64,000 nucleotides of DNA from Chionoecetes opilio (taxonomy: Eukaryota > Arthropoda > Malacostraca > Decapoda > Majidae), in the NCBI GenBank assembly GCA_016584305.1, contig JACEEZ010021748.1:41001-105000 (forward strand), given 5' to 3'. The translations under genes and the position numbers were made by a program. Numbering within the stretch: position 1 is the first letter of the stretch; every line of letters begins with the position of its first letter. The notes under the pieces are model-generated. The model was not told the origin of the DNA. It saw only the letters and a list, made by a program, of their open reading frames with translations, and made no database searches. Below are positions 37,367 to 49,119 of this stretch, one piece after another.

Positions 37367-38714
37367 CTAGAACGTGTCCATCATGTCCTTCTTAGACCTG
37401 AAGCAGGGCATGGTCTCCCGGTGGTTGGCCCGAGCCCGGATGAACCCGTCTCTGGCCTGCTGCCCCACCACTGCTGCCGCAGCCTCTGTCACCTGCTTCA
37501 CTATTTCGGTGCTCTGAGTGTGGATAGAGAACTCCGGAACCTCGTACGGCTTGACCAGGATCTCCTGGATCTGATCCCCGGACAGTGAACAGGTGAATGC
37601 CGGCTCGTGCACCTGGCCAGGCTGCCAGCTGATCAGTGTCTGCAAGCTGGTAGCTGAGAAGTTCAGCTTGGGTGTGATGCGAGGTCTTACACTGGTGTCC
37701 CCATACTCCTCGCCAGCCCTCGGCTTCAAAATATGGGTCACGGGGAACCTGCGGTCGGCCTCACTCTGACTCGCCATCAGCGAGAGGAGGACACATTCTG
37801 AGTGTGCGAACCATGCTCCTGTCCGCACGTAGAAGGTCACAGCTGTTTGGACCTTCTTGGGCTGCGACCTCATCACTCTGAGCTGCGTGAGGATGTGCTT
37901 GGGGCCGTCCTCTAGTCTGTGCTGAACCTTGATGTCGTAGTAGAGTTTGAAGTACACCTGCAGGCAGTACTTGACTAGGCTTTCCAGGGTGTTCAGTTCT
38001 TTGCCAGTCAGTCCATGCTTTCTGGTCCACATGTACACGAGCAAGTGGGCTGTGGTGAGCCATCTGGAGTGGGACACCTTGCCACACTTGATCTCCTGCA
38101 GCTCTGACTGGAGAACGCCCCGCTTCACAGCCTGGACCAGCTGGTAGAAGACCTGCTGGTCAGTGGACATGTTGACCAGGATATACTCCGGTATCTCCGT
38201 GAGATCTTCACCGCCTGGCACTCCTCTGAACTCTGCGTTGTACTGCATCTCATTCACGCTGGACAGCAGACTGCACACTGGACCCGTGAAGCCAGTGTCA
38301 GATGAGGTAGGCCCGTCGATGCTGGTGATAAGGTGGCGCAGGGGCAACTCGTTTGTGTGCAACACGCATATACTCCAGAAGAGCTTGCGTCCCAGCATCT
38401 TCTCCAAATGGGCGTGAGTACCACCCTTCCACCCCGTGTTGGCCCTAGTTGAGTCACCTTGCAGTACGATCAGTGAGCCGGTGGAGTCGTATGTCACCAG
38501 CAGATCATAGAGAGCCTGAGCCACCTTGAACGCAGGCTTCTCAGGTGGCACCGGGTCCTCTGGTACAAAGTGCCAAAGATACCTTCCAGATGGCTCCTCT
38601 GTCACTGACACATGCTCCTCCCTGATCAACCTTGGGTGCAGTTTCCCATAGCTGTCGGGCACCATCGCCCTGGTTTTGTCCTTCCTCCCATCGAAACCCA
38701 ATCCAACTATTTTG
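37367..38714 (-). CDS. hAT-like transposase ORF, intact, about 445 residues
   Basis: The frame is open from a CAG acceptor-like site at 38715 to a stop at 37367. It begins in effect GTKIVGLGFDGRKDKT with no ATG; the first in-frame ATG encodes the Met of RAMVPDSYGK. Motifs are 'IVLQGDSTRANTGWKGGTH' (first catalytic Asp region), 'WSICVLHTNELPLRHL' (Cys-x-x-His insertion-type motif), and 'VSHSRWLTTAHLLVYMW' (the Ser-Arg-Trp-Leu block of hAT-like transposases). An acidic region and a basic C-terminus 'RANHRETMPCFRSKKDMMDT' follow. It has no frameshift, in contrast to the hAT remnant at 28,640. It is probably a terminal exon whose upstream exons lay beyond the Harbinger insertion. Domestication is possible but unproven. 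Confidence 0.65.
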
Positions 38715-38963
38715 GTACCCTGGTTAAGCGGCTATTACACGGGCACTTTTCTGCTCAGTGAGCAGTGCTCAGTGAACAGTTTTGAGGATTTTGCTCAATG
38801 AAAGCCTGTTTGGTTGAGCAAACAGGGAACTACTTCGAAGCTATTTTTGCTCGTCATTTCAGTGAGCAAAAACGTTTTCTGTTATAAAGGACCGAAATTA
38901 GTGGATGACTATATTATTTATTGCAAGATCATTTTCTTCTAAAACTCTCAAGAAGACATCAAC

Positions 38964-39137
38964 ATGCCTGCTGACTGGACAGACGAGATGGAAAGCTTAC
39001 TGATTGACTTAGTTCAGGCACATCCTACAATATGGAACATATATAGCCCTTTATTTGTTAAAAAAAACATTAAAAAAGAAAACATACACCCTCAATACCT
39101 AAGAAGCCTGACCTTCCAAGTAATTTATTTACGGTGA
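38964..39137 (+). CDS. Truncated MADF/Myb-like protein of the Harbinger element
   Basis: The 57-residue ORF starts 'MPADWTDEMESLLIDLVQAH' and continues PTIWNIYSPLFVKK. Trp-Thr-x-Glu, Leu-Ile-x-Leu-Val and Pro-x-x-Trp spacing matches the MADF/Myb-SANT DNA-binding domain encoded beside Harbinger transposases. It stops at TGA after FQVIYLR, so the domain loses its last helix. It is probably non-functional. Confidence 0.6.
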   Translation: MPADWTDEMESLLIDLVQAHPTIWNIYSPLFVKKNIKKENIHPQYLRSLTFQVIYLR

Positions 39138-39255
39138 TACACAGGCGACAGGTGTGTTGCGAGGCCGTACAGGTGTGTAGTGACAGGTGTGGTGTATATG
39201 GTAAAGCGAGAGAGGCTAAGAGTGCAGTGTTAGCCCCCGAGTGTGTGTGTCTGAC

Positions 39256-39495
39256 CTAAAGAGCGAACGCGTAGTTCTCGTCCACTATAACGGCGTCAGC
39301 CCCGTACCGCCGCGGCCACGGGTACGGCGCGGGCCACAGTGGTCCATAGAAGCTACTCTCGGGGATTACAGGAAGTTTAAATGAATCAAAAACCTTTGGC
39401 CTAATCAAAAAACCTTTCTTAATTAGGTATATTGAATTGAAAGTAGTTAGTTTCGTACACTGATTTTGAGTATTTTCGTACATACCTGGTGTCAT
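39256..39495 (-). other. Unassigned 79-residue open frame in the Harbinger element
   Basis: The sequence includes 'PLWPAPYPWPRRYGADAVIV'. The Pro/Trp-rich block is not simple repeat, but I recognise no family and see no splice sites. It may be chance. Confidence 0.2.
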
Positions 39496-39645
39496 TTCGT
39501 AACTCTAGTAGTCAAGTTCAACTCTGCGCTGAGTGTACGAAACGACTATGGTTTCATATAGACTACGAGACAACTTTTGGTAATAATGGACGAGAGTTTC
39601 GCGGTCGTTTTCAGAGACACCAACTATTTTTTCTTGGCCTACAAT

Positions 39646-39972
39646 AGGTGCTTGTTGTAATGGAGATAGTTTTATTTTGCGCAACCCCCCACCCCCCCCC
39701 CCACCCCCCACCCCCCAAAAAATAATAATGAAACCTAACCTAACCTTATAGGTTTTAATGAAACTTAACCTAACCTTAAAAGTTTTAATGAAACCTAACC
39801 TAACCTTAAAGGTTTTAATGAAACCTAACCTAACCTTAAAGGTTTTAATGAAACCTAACCTAACCTTATAGGTAGTAATGAAACCTAACCTAACTTTAAC
39901 CACAGAGTATACTTTTTTTTTTTTTTTTTTTTTTTTTGCGCAAAATAAAGCTATCTCCATTAGAACAAGTAC
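39646..39972. mobile_element. Nested small inverted-end element with CCTAA minisatellite core
   Basis: GGTGCTTGTTGTAATGGAGA and, inverted, GGTACTTGTTCTAATGGAGA form the ends and continue through TTTTGCGCAA. The core has a C-run, then about six copies of a 30-bp unit containing AATGAAACCTAACCTAACC, then a T-run. Confidence 0.65.
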
Positions 39973-40130
39973 CGCTTATTAGGAAGCGCTATGATCATTT
40001 GTATCATAACCGCACTCAGGTCTGTATGCATTTTGCTCATCAAAACACAGATCACCGTGTAATAGTTTCGTTGAGCAGCTCAGTGAAATCTGCTCACTGA
40101 GCAGAAAAGTGCCCGTGTAACACCGGCTTT

Positions 40131-40441
40131 AGGGTACGCCGTATAACAAAAAAATCTTTTTCTCAACTTTGGCATGCCAATTTTCTATGTAAAATGGAAT
40201 TTTAAGACGATTTTACCTATTTCCATTTTTGCATTTGAGCAATTCTTACTATGCAAAATCGCACTTTAAGCTATGTTTTGCATATAAATATAAAAGTCCA
40301 TTTTTGCATAGCAAGAAGTGCTCAAACCAAAAAGTTGAAGAGGACAAACCACCCTTAAAATTCAATTTTACATAAGAAAACACCCTGCCAAATTCGAAAT
40401 AACCTATATTTCACTTTTCATTGGACCTACGTCGTACCCTA
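40131..40441. mobile_element. MITE related to the ends of the composite insertion
   Basis: It starts AGGGTACGCCGTATAAC and ends CGTCGTACCCTA. Its first 130 bp match 37063-37190 closely. It looks like an internally deleted relative of the ORF-bearing element. Confidence 0.6.
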
Positions 40442-40520
40442 ATATGCAGGCAGGAAGCAGTACGAAAATAACACCATGTACCTTATAAAAAATAGTAGTA
40501 GTAAAATAGTAAAAATAATA

Positions 40521-40571
<51 letters not shown>

Positions 40572-40586
40572 TCTCTCTCTCTCTCA

Positions 40587-40675
<89 letters not shown>

Positions 40676-41742
40676 CTTTTCTCTCTCTTTTCTCTCTCTC
40701 TGAAGGACTAGCAAACTTACTTAACGAAAAAAGATTTAACTGATGTAACCAAAAAGTAATCAATGGAGGTAAGTCTTATAACCACCACAGCGGGTTTTAC
40801 ATATGCGGCCTGTGATGCTTTAAAGGTTAATCCCTTCTTCATTATGTAGGTAACCGTAATGATAAATAAGAGTGCGTAATGCGCCTTATTAACGTGACTA
40901 TATATACTGTAGAAATGTCCACGTGAAAAGTACTACGCATCTGAAATATCGAGAAAAGGATTTGTTTTATTTTCTTCTTCTCTTTTCTTTTCTTTTTTAC
41001 GTTGGAGCCTATAGCGCCGGTAGGCTATTATCGTCCTTCCTTAGGTTTTGTTGCGTTACGATGCCTCTCATGTGTTTGTTGTGATTATTATGCCAATTAA
41101 TTACTTGACGTATACAGCGCAAAACTTTCTTCAGCTACCAGTAACACATATATAAAATGTGTTACGTGATTACGAGGGGCCAACATCCAGTGCACGTGTC
41201 ACGCCGCAAGCATTTCCTGTCCCTGTCGGTCAATGGGGGGAAAAAGGGGCCCGGGCGCGGGGACCTCTCTATACTTAAATGGTAAAATTCCCCCTGGATT
41301 TGGGGGGCCGGGGCATCGGGGCCCCATCAAATTTTTTTTTTCTTAACCTAAATTACTCCCGAATTACTGGGTTTCCCCAAAACCCTCCCCCTTGCCTAAC
41401 AAAACCCTTTAAATTTTAACATAACCTAAATCCCCCCAAACCCAAAAAAAAACTAAAAAAAAATAAATAATTACTATATATAAAAAAGTTTTATATTTTT
41501 TTTTTCTGCAAGTAAAAAACTACTGCAAAAATATACGGGAGCCAAAAATAATGGGGAAAAAGCAGCTGTAAGGCCTGTGCACCGCCAACTCCTGGGGGAA
41601 TATTAACCTTTAAAATAACTTCCACAAAACTTATCTGCCGAACTTTTTATATCATTCTATACAAAACATTATTTATGTAATTATTTCTTTTCCCAAAGAA
41701 CATTTTTTTTGTTCCCTGGCGGGGCCTATTTTTTTTTTTAAA

Positions 41743-41820
41743 GTGCTCTTTGGGGGTAGGGGGTTATCACTCTGTCTAAACCCCGAAGGTCCCGGGTTTT
41801 TCGCCCCCCGGGGTGACACA
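41743..41820 (+). pseudogene. Ruined tRNA-Val copy in unit 3
   Basis: GTGCTCTTTGGGGGTAGGGG at the start, TCTGTCTAAACC in the anticodon region, and a broken T-arm show a tRNA-Val that no longer folds. The changes follow the pattern of the surrounding tract (extra G, C and T), so the damage may be in the assembly and not in the genome. Confidence 0.7.
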
Positions 41821-42245
41821 TGCCCTTTTAGCACGGGGGGACCACCAGGGCGGGAGGGGCCTCTATCCACTCCAAGAAAAACCTTTTTTTTTGATTTTTG
41901 GGTACGCGGGGGAAAAAAAATTTGAAAAAAAAAAAAAACCAAAGAAATGCAAAAAAAATATTATATATATAGGGGGAAAAACCAAAAAAGAAAACGTTTG
42001 CAAAAAAACAGCAACCCCCACCCATTTTTTTTTTTCCAGTAAAACTTTTAAACTTTAAACCTGGGGGCATTTTCAAGCAAAAAATTTATCGCGTGTTCCC
42101 TAAAGGAAAAAAATGAAAATTTCCCCCCAAACAGAAAAAGGGGAGGCGTATTTTATCCAAAGGTTACCAAATGGTTACAAAGGAAAATAGATCCCAAAAG
42201 AACTCCTGGGCCCCTAACAAAGGTAGCTGCTGATTGGTGCCTATT

Positions 42246-42479
42246 TTCCCTTTGACCTTGAGCCCCGCACTTTCATTCCATTGAAAATTTTTGGCCCACC
42301 ATTGATGATTTTAATTATTAATGAATAAAAGGGAATTTTTTAAAATTTTGCCCTTTTTTTAGAAATCCTTCCCACTAACTCTTTGGTATATTCATTTTAA
42401 TTTTTTCGAAATTTTATGGCCCCCCCCAACAAAACGATTTTATAGAAAAGGGAAAAGATCGGGGCGGGGGGGGGTTTAA
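42246..42479 (+). mobile_element. Family A TTAA MITE in unit 3 (corrupted)
   Basis: Words CTTTGACCTTGAGCCC, CACTAACTCTTTGGTATATT and the ending GGGGGGGGTTTAAAC correspond to the intact copies. Confidence 0.6.
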
Positions 42480-43624
42480 ACATTGGTAGAACAGGATGCT
42501 TTAAAAAGGGGCTTCTCGTCCCCCCCCCCCTCCCGGGGGAACATATCAGGCAAAAGCATTAAAAAAATTAACCCCATGTCCCTTTTAAAAAAATAGTATT
42601 AGAAAAATATAAAATACATTTTTCTCTCTCTCTCTCCTCCCCCTCTCTCCCCCCCTCTCTCTTTTCTCTCTCTCCCCTCTCTCTCTTTTCTCTCTCTCTT
42701 TTCCCCTCTCTCTCTCCCCGCCCCTTCTCTCTCTCTCTCACCCTCTCTCTCTCTCTCTCCTCTCTCTCTCTCCCCTTCTCTTCTCTCTCTCCTCTCTCTC
42801 TCTCCTCTCTCTCTCTCTCTCCCCCTCATCTCTCTCTCTCTCTCTCCCCTCTCCCTCTTCTCTCTCCCCCTCCCCTCCTCCCCTTTTCTCTCTCTCTCTC
42901 TCTCTGAAGGACTAGAAAACTTATTTAACGAAAAAAGATTTAACTGTTTTAACCCAAAAAATTAAAAATGGAGGTAACCCTTTACCCCCCACAGGGGGTT
43001 TTTACAAGGGGGCCCCGGGTTTGATTTTTAAAAAGGTTTCCCTTTTTCCTTTGTGGTAACCGTAATGATAAAAAAGAGTGGGGTAATGCCCTTTAAATTA
43101 ACTTTACTATATATACTGTAAAATGTGCACGTGAAAAGTCCCACCCCTCCCGAAAAATCGAAAATGTTTTTGTTTTTATTTTCTGCTTCTTTTTTTTTTT
43201 TCTTTTTTACGTTGGGCCTATAGCGCCCGGGGGACTTTATCCCTCCCCTTTCCCTTTGGTTTTTTTTTGCTTACATGCCCCCCCCAGTTTTTTCTTGTGA
43301 TTTTTTTAGTCAATTAATTACTTTCTTACAGCGCAAAACTTTCTTCAGCTACCAGTAAAAACATAAAATAAAAAAGTGTTTTCGTGATTTTCGAGGGGCC
43401 AACATCCGGTGCACGTGTCACCCCCGGGGAAGGGATTTCCCCGTCCCCCCGTCGGTCCAAAGGGGGGGTCAGGGCCGCGCGGGGGGTTTTTATATCTTAA
43501 ATTGGGAAAAATTCCGCAGGTTTTGGGGGCCGGGCAATTTGCGCACAATTTGTTTTCTTACCTAAATAACTCAAAAAACCCTTTCCCAAACCCCACCCCA
43601 TGCCTAACATAACCTAAAAATTAA

Positions 43625-44532
43625 AAATAAACGTCCAGAACCCCATTTTTTTTTTGCATAATTTGTTTTTATGTTTTTTTCAAAAAAACCCAATCCCAAA
43701 AAAGTGTTCATTTTTCCAAACCCCTTTTTTCCCCCAAAAAAAAATTAAATTTTGTAAAAACGCGGGAAAAAAAAACAGCCCCTTTTCCCCCGTGGCGGGA
43801 AACTTGCTGGCGGGCGTCCACGGTTTGGGCCCCCCAAACCCCGGCCCATACAAAAAACACGGGAAGGGGGCTCCCGGGGAAAAAAGTGTACTTGGGGAAT
43901 TTTGGGGTTTCTTTATTTTTTTTTTTTTGCGATGTGGCTATCCCTTTTTTCCTTCATGGATACAGCAAAAAGCTGTGCCTTTGCAAAAGTTAGCACCCAT
44001 TTTTTTGACCTATTTTACCATGAAAATTCTGTTTCACAGCTGGCAGTGACTGGGGAGAGGACCCCCGGCCTTTGAAATTTCTTTTACAAACCCCCCGCTC
44101 CTCTCACCCCCCACTGTCAGGGTCTGCCCAAAAATTATCATGGTCAATAGGTCGGAAATGGGTGCTAAGCTCTCTGCAAAGGCACAGCTTTCTTGCTGTA
44201 CCCATGAAGGATGCAAGTATATGCCATATCGCAAAAAAAAAAAATCAAAACCCCCAAATTCCCCAAGTACTACATTTTTTTCCGTGTCTTCGTGTATTTG
44301 TATCAGGCAGGGCTGGGAGGCTCACTCGTGTGACGTCGCCGAGCCGTGATGCGTTGTCTGCTGTCCGCCAGTTGTGTTTTGAGAGCTCGGGGAATTTACA
44401 GATTTTGAATGCGGATCATTTAAAAACGGGTGACTGGATGCAAAAAGTGACAACATATTGTTGATATACTCGATCATGGCTATATTTTGATTGCATTCAA
44501 TCAGGAATGATGAAATGGGCTGGACGATTACT
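43625..44532. mobile_element. TTAA foldback element in unit 4
   Basis: It lies between TTAA at 43621-43624 and 44533-44536. The right end reads GGTCTGGACGATTACT apart from a missing T. The left half is corrupted. The interior is an inverted repeat as in the copy at 46623. Confidence 0.75.
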
Positions 44533-44857
44533 TTAACATAACCTAAATCTAACCTAACCAAAACTAAACGTAACCTAAATCAGTAATTACTATATATAAA
44601 TAAGTGTTATATTTTTTGTTTCTGCAAGTGAATAACTACTGCACAATATACTGAGCCGAAAATAATAGAGAAAAAGTCAGCTGTAAGGCCTGTGCAGCCC
44701 GCCAACTCCTGTGGAATATTAACCATAATAATAACTGTCCACAAACTTATCTGCCGAACATTTATATCATTCTATACAAGAACATTATTATATAATAATT
44801 ATATTCTATACCAAGAACATTTTTATCTTCCCTGGCGGCGCACGTATGTTTTCTTAA

Positions 44858-44930
44858 GTGCTCATGGTGTAGTGGTTATCACATCTGTCTAACACACAGA
44901 AGGTCCCAGGTTCGATCCCTGGTGAGCACA
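44858..44930 (+). tRNA. tRNA-Val (AAC), copy 3
   Basis: All 73 positions match copies 1 and 2. The 5' flank differs by one base (TTCTTAAG instead of TTTTCAAG). Confidence 0.95.
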
Positions 44931-45340
44931 TGACCTTTTAGCAGCGGTGGACCACCACGGCTGGGAGGCGGGACTCTATACTACTCCAAGAATACCTGAT
45001 TTTTTAGGTTTGGTACGCTGGACAAAATTGCAAAAAAAAAAAACCTAGTATGCAAGAAAATAAAATGTGAAAAATATATTGCAAACCAAAAAATGATAAC
45101 GTTTGCAAGAAAACAGCATCCCACCTCAGTGTTTTTTTCAGTACACTTATTACTTTGAGAACTGGAGGCATTTTCAAGCCAGAAATATCGCGTGTTAGCT
45201 CAAGGAAACAAATGAGAAAGTTCCCCCAACAGACAAGATGAGGCGTAGTTTATCCTAAGGTTACCTAGGATTACAAAGGAAGAATAGATACCAAGACACT
45301 CCTGGGTCCATAACGAAGGTAGCTGCTGATTGGTGCACTA

Positions 45341-45558
45341 TTACCTTGACCTTGAGACCCAGCACGTCATTGCCATTGTAATTTGACTACCATTAGATGA
45401 TATAATTATTAATGAATATAAGGAATATTTTACAGATATGACCTGTTTAGTATCCTTGCCACTAACTCATTTGGTATATTCAGTTACTTTTCGTAATTTT
45501 ATGGCTCGACAACATACGATTTTATAGCAAAGGAAAGATCTGGGCGTGAAGGGGTTAA
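45341..45558 (+). mobile_element. Family A TTAA MITE in unit 4
   Basis: Same boundaries as in unit 2, with right end GGGCGTGAAGGGGTTAA. Confidence 0.75.
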
Positions 45559-45698
45559 CTATTGGTAGAACAGGATAGCATAGAATAAGGCTTCTCGTCC
45601 TCCCCCCCTCTCCTGGGCCATATGCAGGCAGGAAGCAGTACGAAAATAACACCATGTACCTTATAAAAAATAGTAGTAGTAAAATAGTAAAAATAATA

Positions 45699-45945
<247 letters not shown>

Positions 45946-46622
45946 GGACTAGCAAACTTACTTTAGTAACGAAAAAAGATTTAACTCAGCGGTGTACAAC
46001 CGAAAAGTAATAATGGTAGGTAACTCTATACCACCACAACGTGGTTTCCTATATGCGGCTTGATGCTGTAAAGTTATCCTCGTTGCATATGTAGTAACCG
46101 TAATGATAAATAAGAAATGCGTTATGTTCTTCCTTTTACGTGACTATATTTACTGTAGAATGTGCACGTGAAAGTACTTACGCTCTAATATCGAGATGTG
46201 TTTGTTTTATTCTGCTTCTTTGTTTCTTGTCTTTTACGTTGGAGCCAATACGCCGTAGCTATTATCGTACTTCCTTAGTTTTGTTCGTTACGATGCCTCT
46301 CATTTGTTTTTGTGATTATTATGTCAATTAATTACTTTACGTATACACGCAAAACTTTTTCACTACCATAAACATATATAAAATGTGTTACGTGATTACG
46401 AGGGGCCAACATCCGGTGCACGTGTCACGCCGCAAGCATTTCCTGTCCCTGTCGGTCAATGGCGGGGTCAGGGCCGCGCGGGGAGTTCTGATATACTTAA
46501 ATGGTAAATATTCCGCAGGAGTTGGCGGCCGGGCAATCGCGCACAATTTGTTTTCTTAACCTAAATAACTCAACAGAACCTTACCCAAACCTACCCTATG
46601 CCTAACATAACCTAAACCTTAA

Positions 46623-47508
46623 AGTAATCGTCCAGACCTATTTTTTCTTTGCATAATTATGTTTTATGTTCATTCAAAATACCTAATCCACAAAAACGTG
46701 TTCATTTCCACGCCTTATTTCCCTAAAAACATGACTTTTGTAAAAAGCGCGGGAAAAACAACAGCCCCATTCCAACCGTGGCGGGAAACTTGCTGGCGAC
46801 GTCACACGAGTGAGCCTCCCAGCCCGGCCCTATACAAATACACGGAGACTCGGAGAAAAATGTAGTACTTGGGGAATTTTGGGTGTTTCTGATATTTTTT
46901 TTTTGCGATGTGGCATATACTTGCATCCTTCATGGATACAGCAAGAAAGCTGTGCCTTTGCAGAGAGCTTAGCACCCATTTCTGACCTATTTGACCATGA
47001 TAATGTCTGTGCAGAGCCTGGCAGTGACTGGTGAGAGGAGCGCGGCTAGATAATGTGCTTCACACCGCGCTCCTCTCACCCGCCACTGTCAGGCTCTGCA
47101 CAGACATTATCATGGTCAAATAGGTCGGAAATGGGTGCTAAGCTCTCTGCAAAGGCACAGCTTTCTTGCTGTACCCATGAAGGATGCAAGTATATGCCAT
47201 ATCGCAAAAAAAAAAAATCAGAAACACCCAAAATTCCCCAAGTACTACATTTTTTTCCGTGTCTTCGTGTATTTGTATCAGGCAGGGCTGGGAGGCTCAC
47301 TCGTGTGACGTCGCCGAGCCGTGATGCGTTGTCTGCTGTCCGCCAGTTGTGTTTTGAGAGCTCGGGGAATTTACAGATTTTGAATGCGGATCATTTAAAA
47401 ACGGGTGACTGGATGCAAAAAGTGACAACATATTGTTGATATACTCGATCATGGCTATATTTTGATTGCATTCAATCAGGAATGATGAAATGGGTCTGGA
47501 CGATTACT
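46623..47508. mobile_element. 886-bp TTAA foldback element (best copy)
   Basis: The ends AGTAATCGTCCAGACC are perfect inverted repeats, flanked by TTAA at 46619-46622 and 47509-47512. Unit 2 (near 35965) reads AAACCTTAACATAACC with one TTAA, a clean empty site. The element folds back on itself: sequence from about 46793 to 47042 recurs inverted at 47063-47315, around a 20-bp centre. No transposase is encoded. TTAA duplication is known for piggyBac and Kolobok superfamilies; the ends do not start CCC, so the superfamily is open. Confidence 0.85.
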
Positions 47509-47833
47509 TTAACATAACCTAAATCTAACCTAACCAAAACTAAACGTAACCTAAATCAGTAATTACTATATATAAATAAGTGTTATATTTTTTGTTTCTG
47601 CAAGTGAATAACTACTGCACAATATACTGAGCCGAAAATAATAGAGAAAAAGTCAGCTGTAAGGCCTGTGCAGCCCGCCAACTCCTGTGGAATATTAACC
47701 ATAATAATAACTGTCCACAAACTTATCTGCCGAACATTTATATCATTCTATACAAGAACATTATTATATAATAATTATATTCTATACCAAGAACATTTTA
47801 TTTTCCCCTGGCGGCGCACGTATGTTTTCTTAA

Positions 47834-47906
47834 GTGCTCATGGTGTAGTGGTTATCACATCTGTCTAACACACAGAAGGTCCCAGGTTCGATCCCTGGTG
47901 AGCACA
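47834..47906 (+). tRNA. tRNA-Val (AAC), copy 4
   Basis: Intact cloverleaf, identical to copies 1-3 across 73 nt. Confidence 0.95.
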
Positions 47907-48318
47907 TGACCTTTTAGCAGCGGTGGACCACCACGGCTGTGAGGCGGGACTCTATACTACTCCAAGAATACCTGATTTTTTAGGTTTGGTACGCTGGACA
48001 AAATTGCAAAAAAAAAAAAAAACCTGGTATGCAAGAAAAGAAAATGTGAAAAATATATTGCAAACCAAAAAATGATAACGTTTGCAAGAAAACAGCATCC
48101 CACCTCAGTGTTTTTTTCAGTACTCTTATTACTTTGAGAACTGGAGGCATTTTCAAGCCAGAAATATCGCGTGTTAGCTCAAGGAAACAAATTAGAAAGT
48201 TCCCCAACAACAAGATAGAGCGTCCGTTTATCCTAAGGTTACCTAGGATTACAAAGGAAGAATAGATACCAAGACACTCCTGGGTCCATAACGAAGGTAG
48301 CTGCTGATTGGTGCACTA

Positions 48319-48536
48319 TTACCTTGACCTTGAGACCCAGCACGTCATTGCCATTGTAATTTGACTACCATTAGATGATATAATTATTAATGAATATAAG
48401 GAATATTTTACAGATATGACCTGTTTAGTATCCATGCGACTAACTCATTTGGTATATTCAGTTACTTTTCGTAATTTTATGGCTCGACCACATACGATTT
48501 TATAGCAAAGGAAAGATCTGGGCGTGAAGGGGTTAA
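48319..48536 (+). mobile_element. Family A TTAA MITE in unit 5
   Basis: Same arrangement as units 2 and 4, with a few private substitutions (ATCCATGCGAC). Confidence 0.75.
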
Positions 48537-48682
48537 CTATTGGTAGAACAGGATAGCATAGAATAAGGCTTCTCGTCCCCCCCCCCCTCTCCTGGGAATA
48601 TGCAGGCAGGAAGCAGTACGAAAATAACACCATGTACCTTATAAAAAATAGTAGTAGTAAAATAGTAAAAATAATACATTCT

Positions 48683-48807
<125 letters not shown>

Positions 48808-49018
48808 CAGAATGAAAGTAGAGTGATGTAGTGTGGTATAGACAGACTGTTGCAAGGGTTGGTTTGTCCGGGGGAAGTTTGCAAGATGACACGCCAGGCA
48901 TTGACTTCGAAATATCCGACTTGTTTTTCGGGGTCAGCAAAGTATGATGGATGCACTGTAGCTGCCACTTTCTATTTCGTCTAACTGGAGCGAGTGTAGA
49001 TACTTCTTTTTGCCTTTA
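48808..49018 (+). repeat. Block duplicated from 31601-31815
   Basis: It is near identical to the earlier block (AAGATGACACGCCAGGCATT and following). It marks the right edge of the array. Confidence 0.85.
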
Positions 49019-49119
49019 TAAGCTCTATTAAGTGTCAAGCAGGCACCCCTCACGACTGCACGCGCCCACCCACCCCGCGCACCCCCGGTTTTTTATTTGT
49101 TATTATTATATTTATTTTT

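Larger units (their letters stand above)
38727..40128. mobile_element. PIF/Harbinger-type element, 1.4 kb, TTA target duplication
   Basis: The ends are AGCGGCTATTACACGGGC and, inverted, AGCCGGTGTTACACGGGC, continuing into ACTTTTCTGCTCAGTGAGCA at both sides. TTA lies outside each end (38724-38726 and 40129-40131). Three-base TTA duplications and a Myb/MADF-type ORF inside are characteristic of this superfamily. No DDE nuclease is left. It lies immediately upstream of the hAT-like ORF. Confidence 0.8.
37058..40441. mobile_element. 3.4-kb composite transposon insertion with ATATGCA duplication
   Basis: ATATGCA flanks both sides (37051-37057 and 40442-40448), while other units read straight through GGGCCATATGCAGGCAGG. 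The left end reads TAGGGTACGCCGTATAAC and the right end is CGTCGTACCCTA. It contains a hAT-like ORF on the minus strand, a nested PIF/Harbinger element, and a second copy of the left end at 40131. The order suggests two related insertions side by side or an internal rearrangement. Confidence 0.7.
40442..42545 (+). repeat. Array unit 3 (tRNA-Val repeat, corrupted after about 41,230)
   Basis: It starts AATATGCAGGCAGGAAGCAG with (CT)n at 40525-40700. The first 600 bp match other units well, then homopolymers stretch and substitutions multiply. The tRNA and MITE positions are still recognisable. Confidence 0.8.
42546..45625 (+). repeat. Array unit 4 (tRNA-Val repeat)
   Basis: It has (CT)n at 42620-42905, a corrupted left half, a TTAA foldback insertion, then a clean right half with an intact tRNA gene and MITE. 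Confidence 0.85.

Noticed and set aside
39730..39900. Interstitial telomere tract (CCTAA/TTAGG)
   Set aside because: The CCTAA words are part of a 30-bp repeat with unrelated sequence and are too short and mixed to be a telomeric array.
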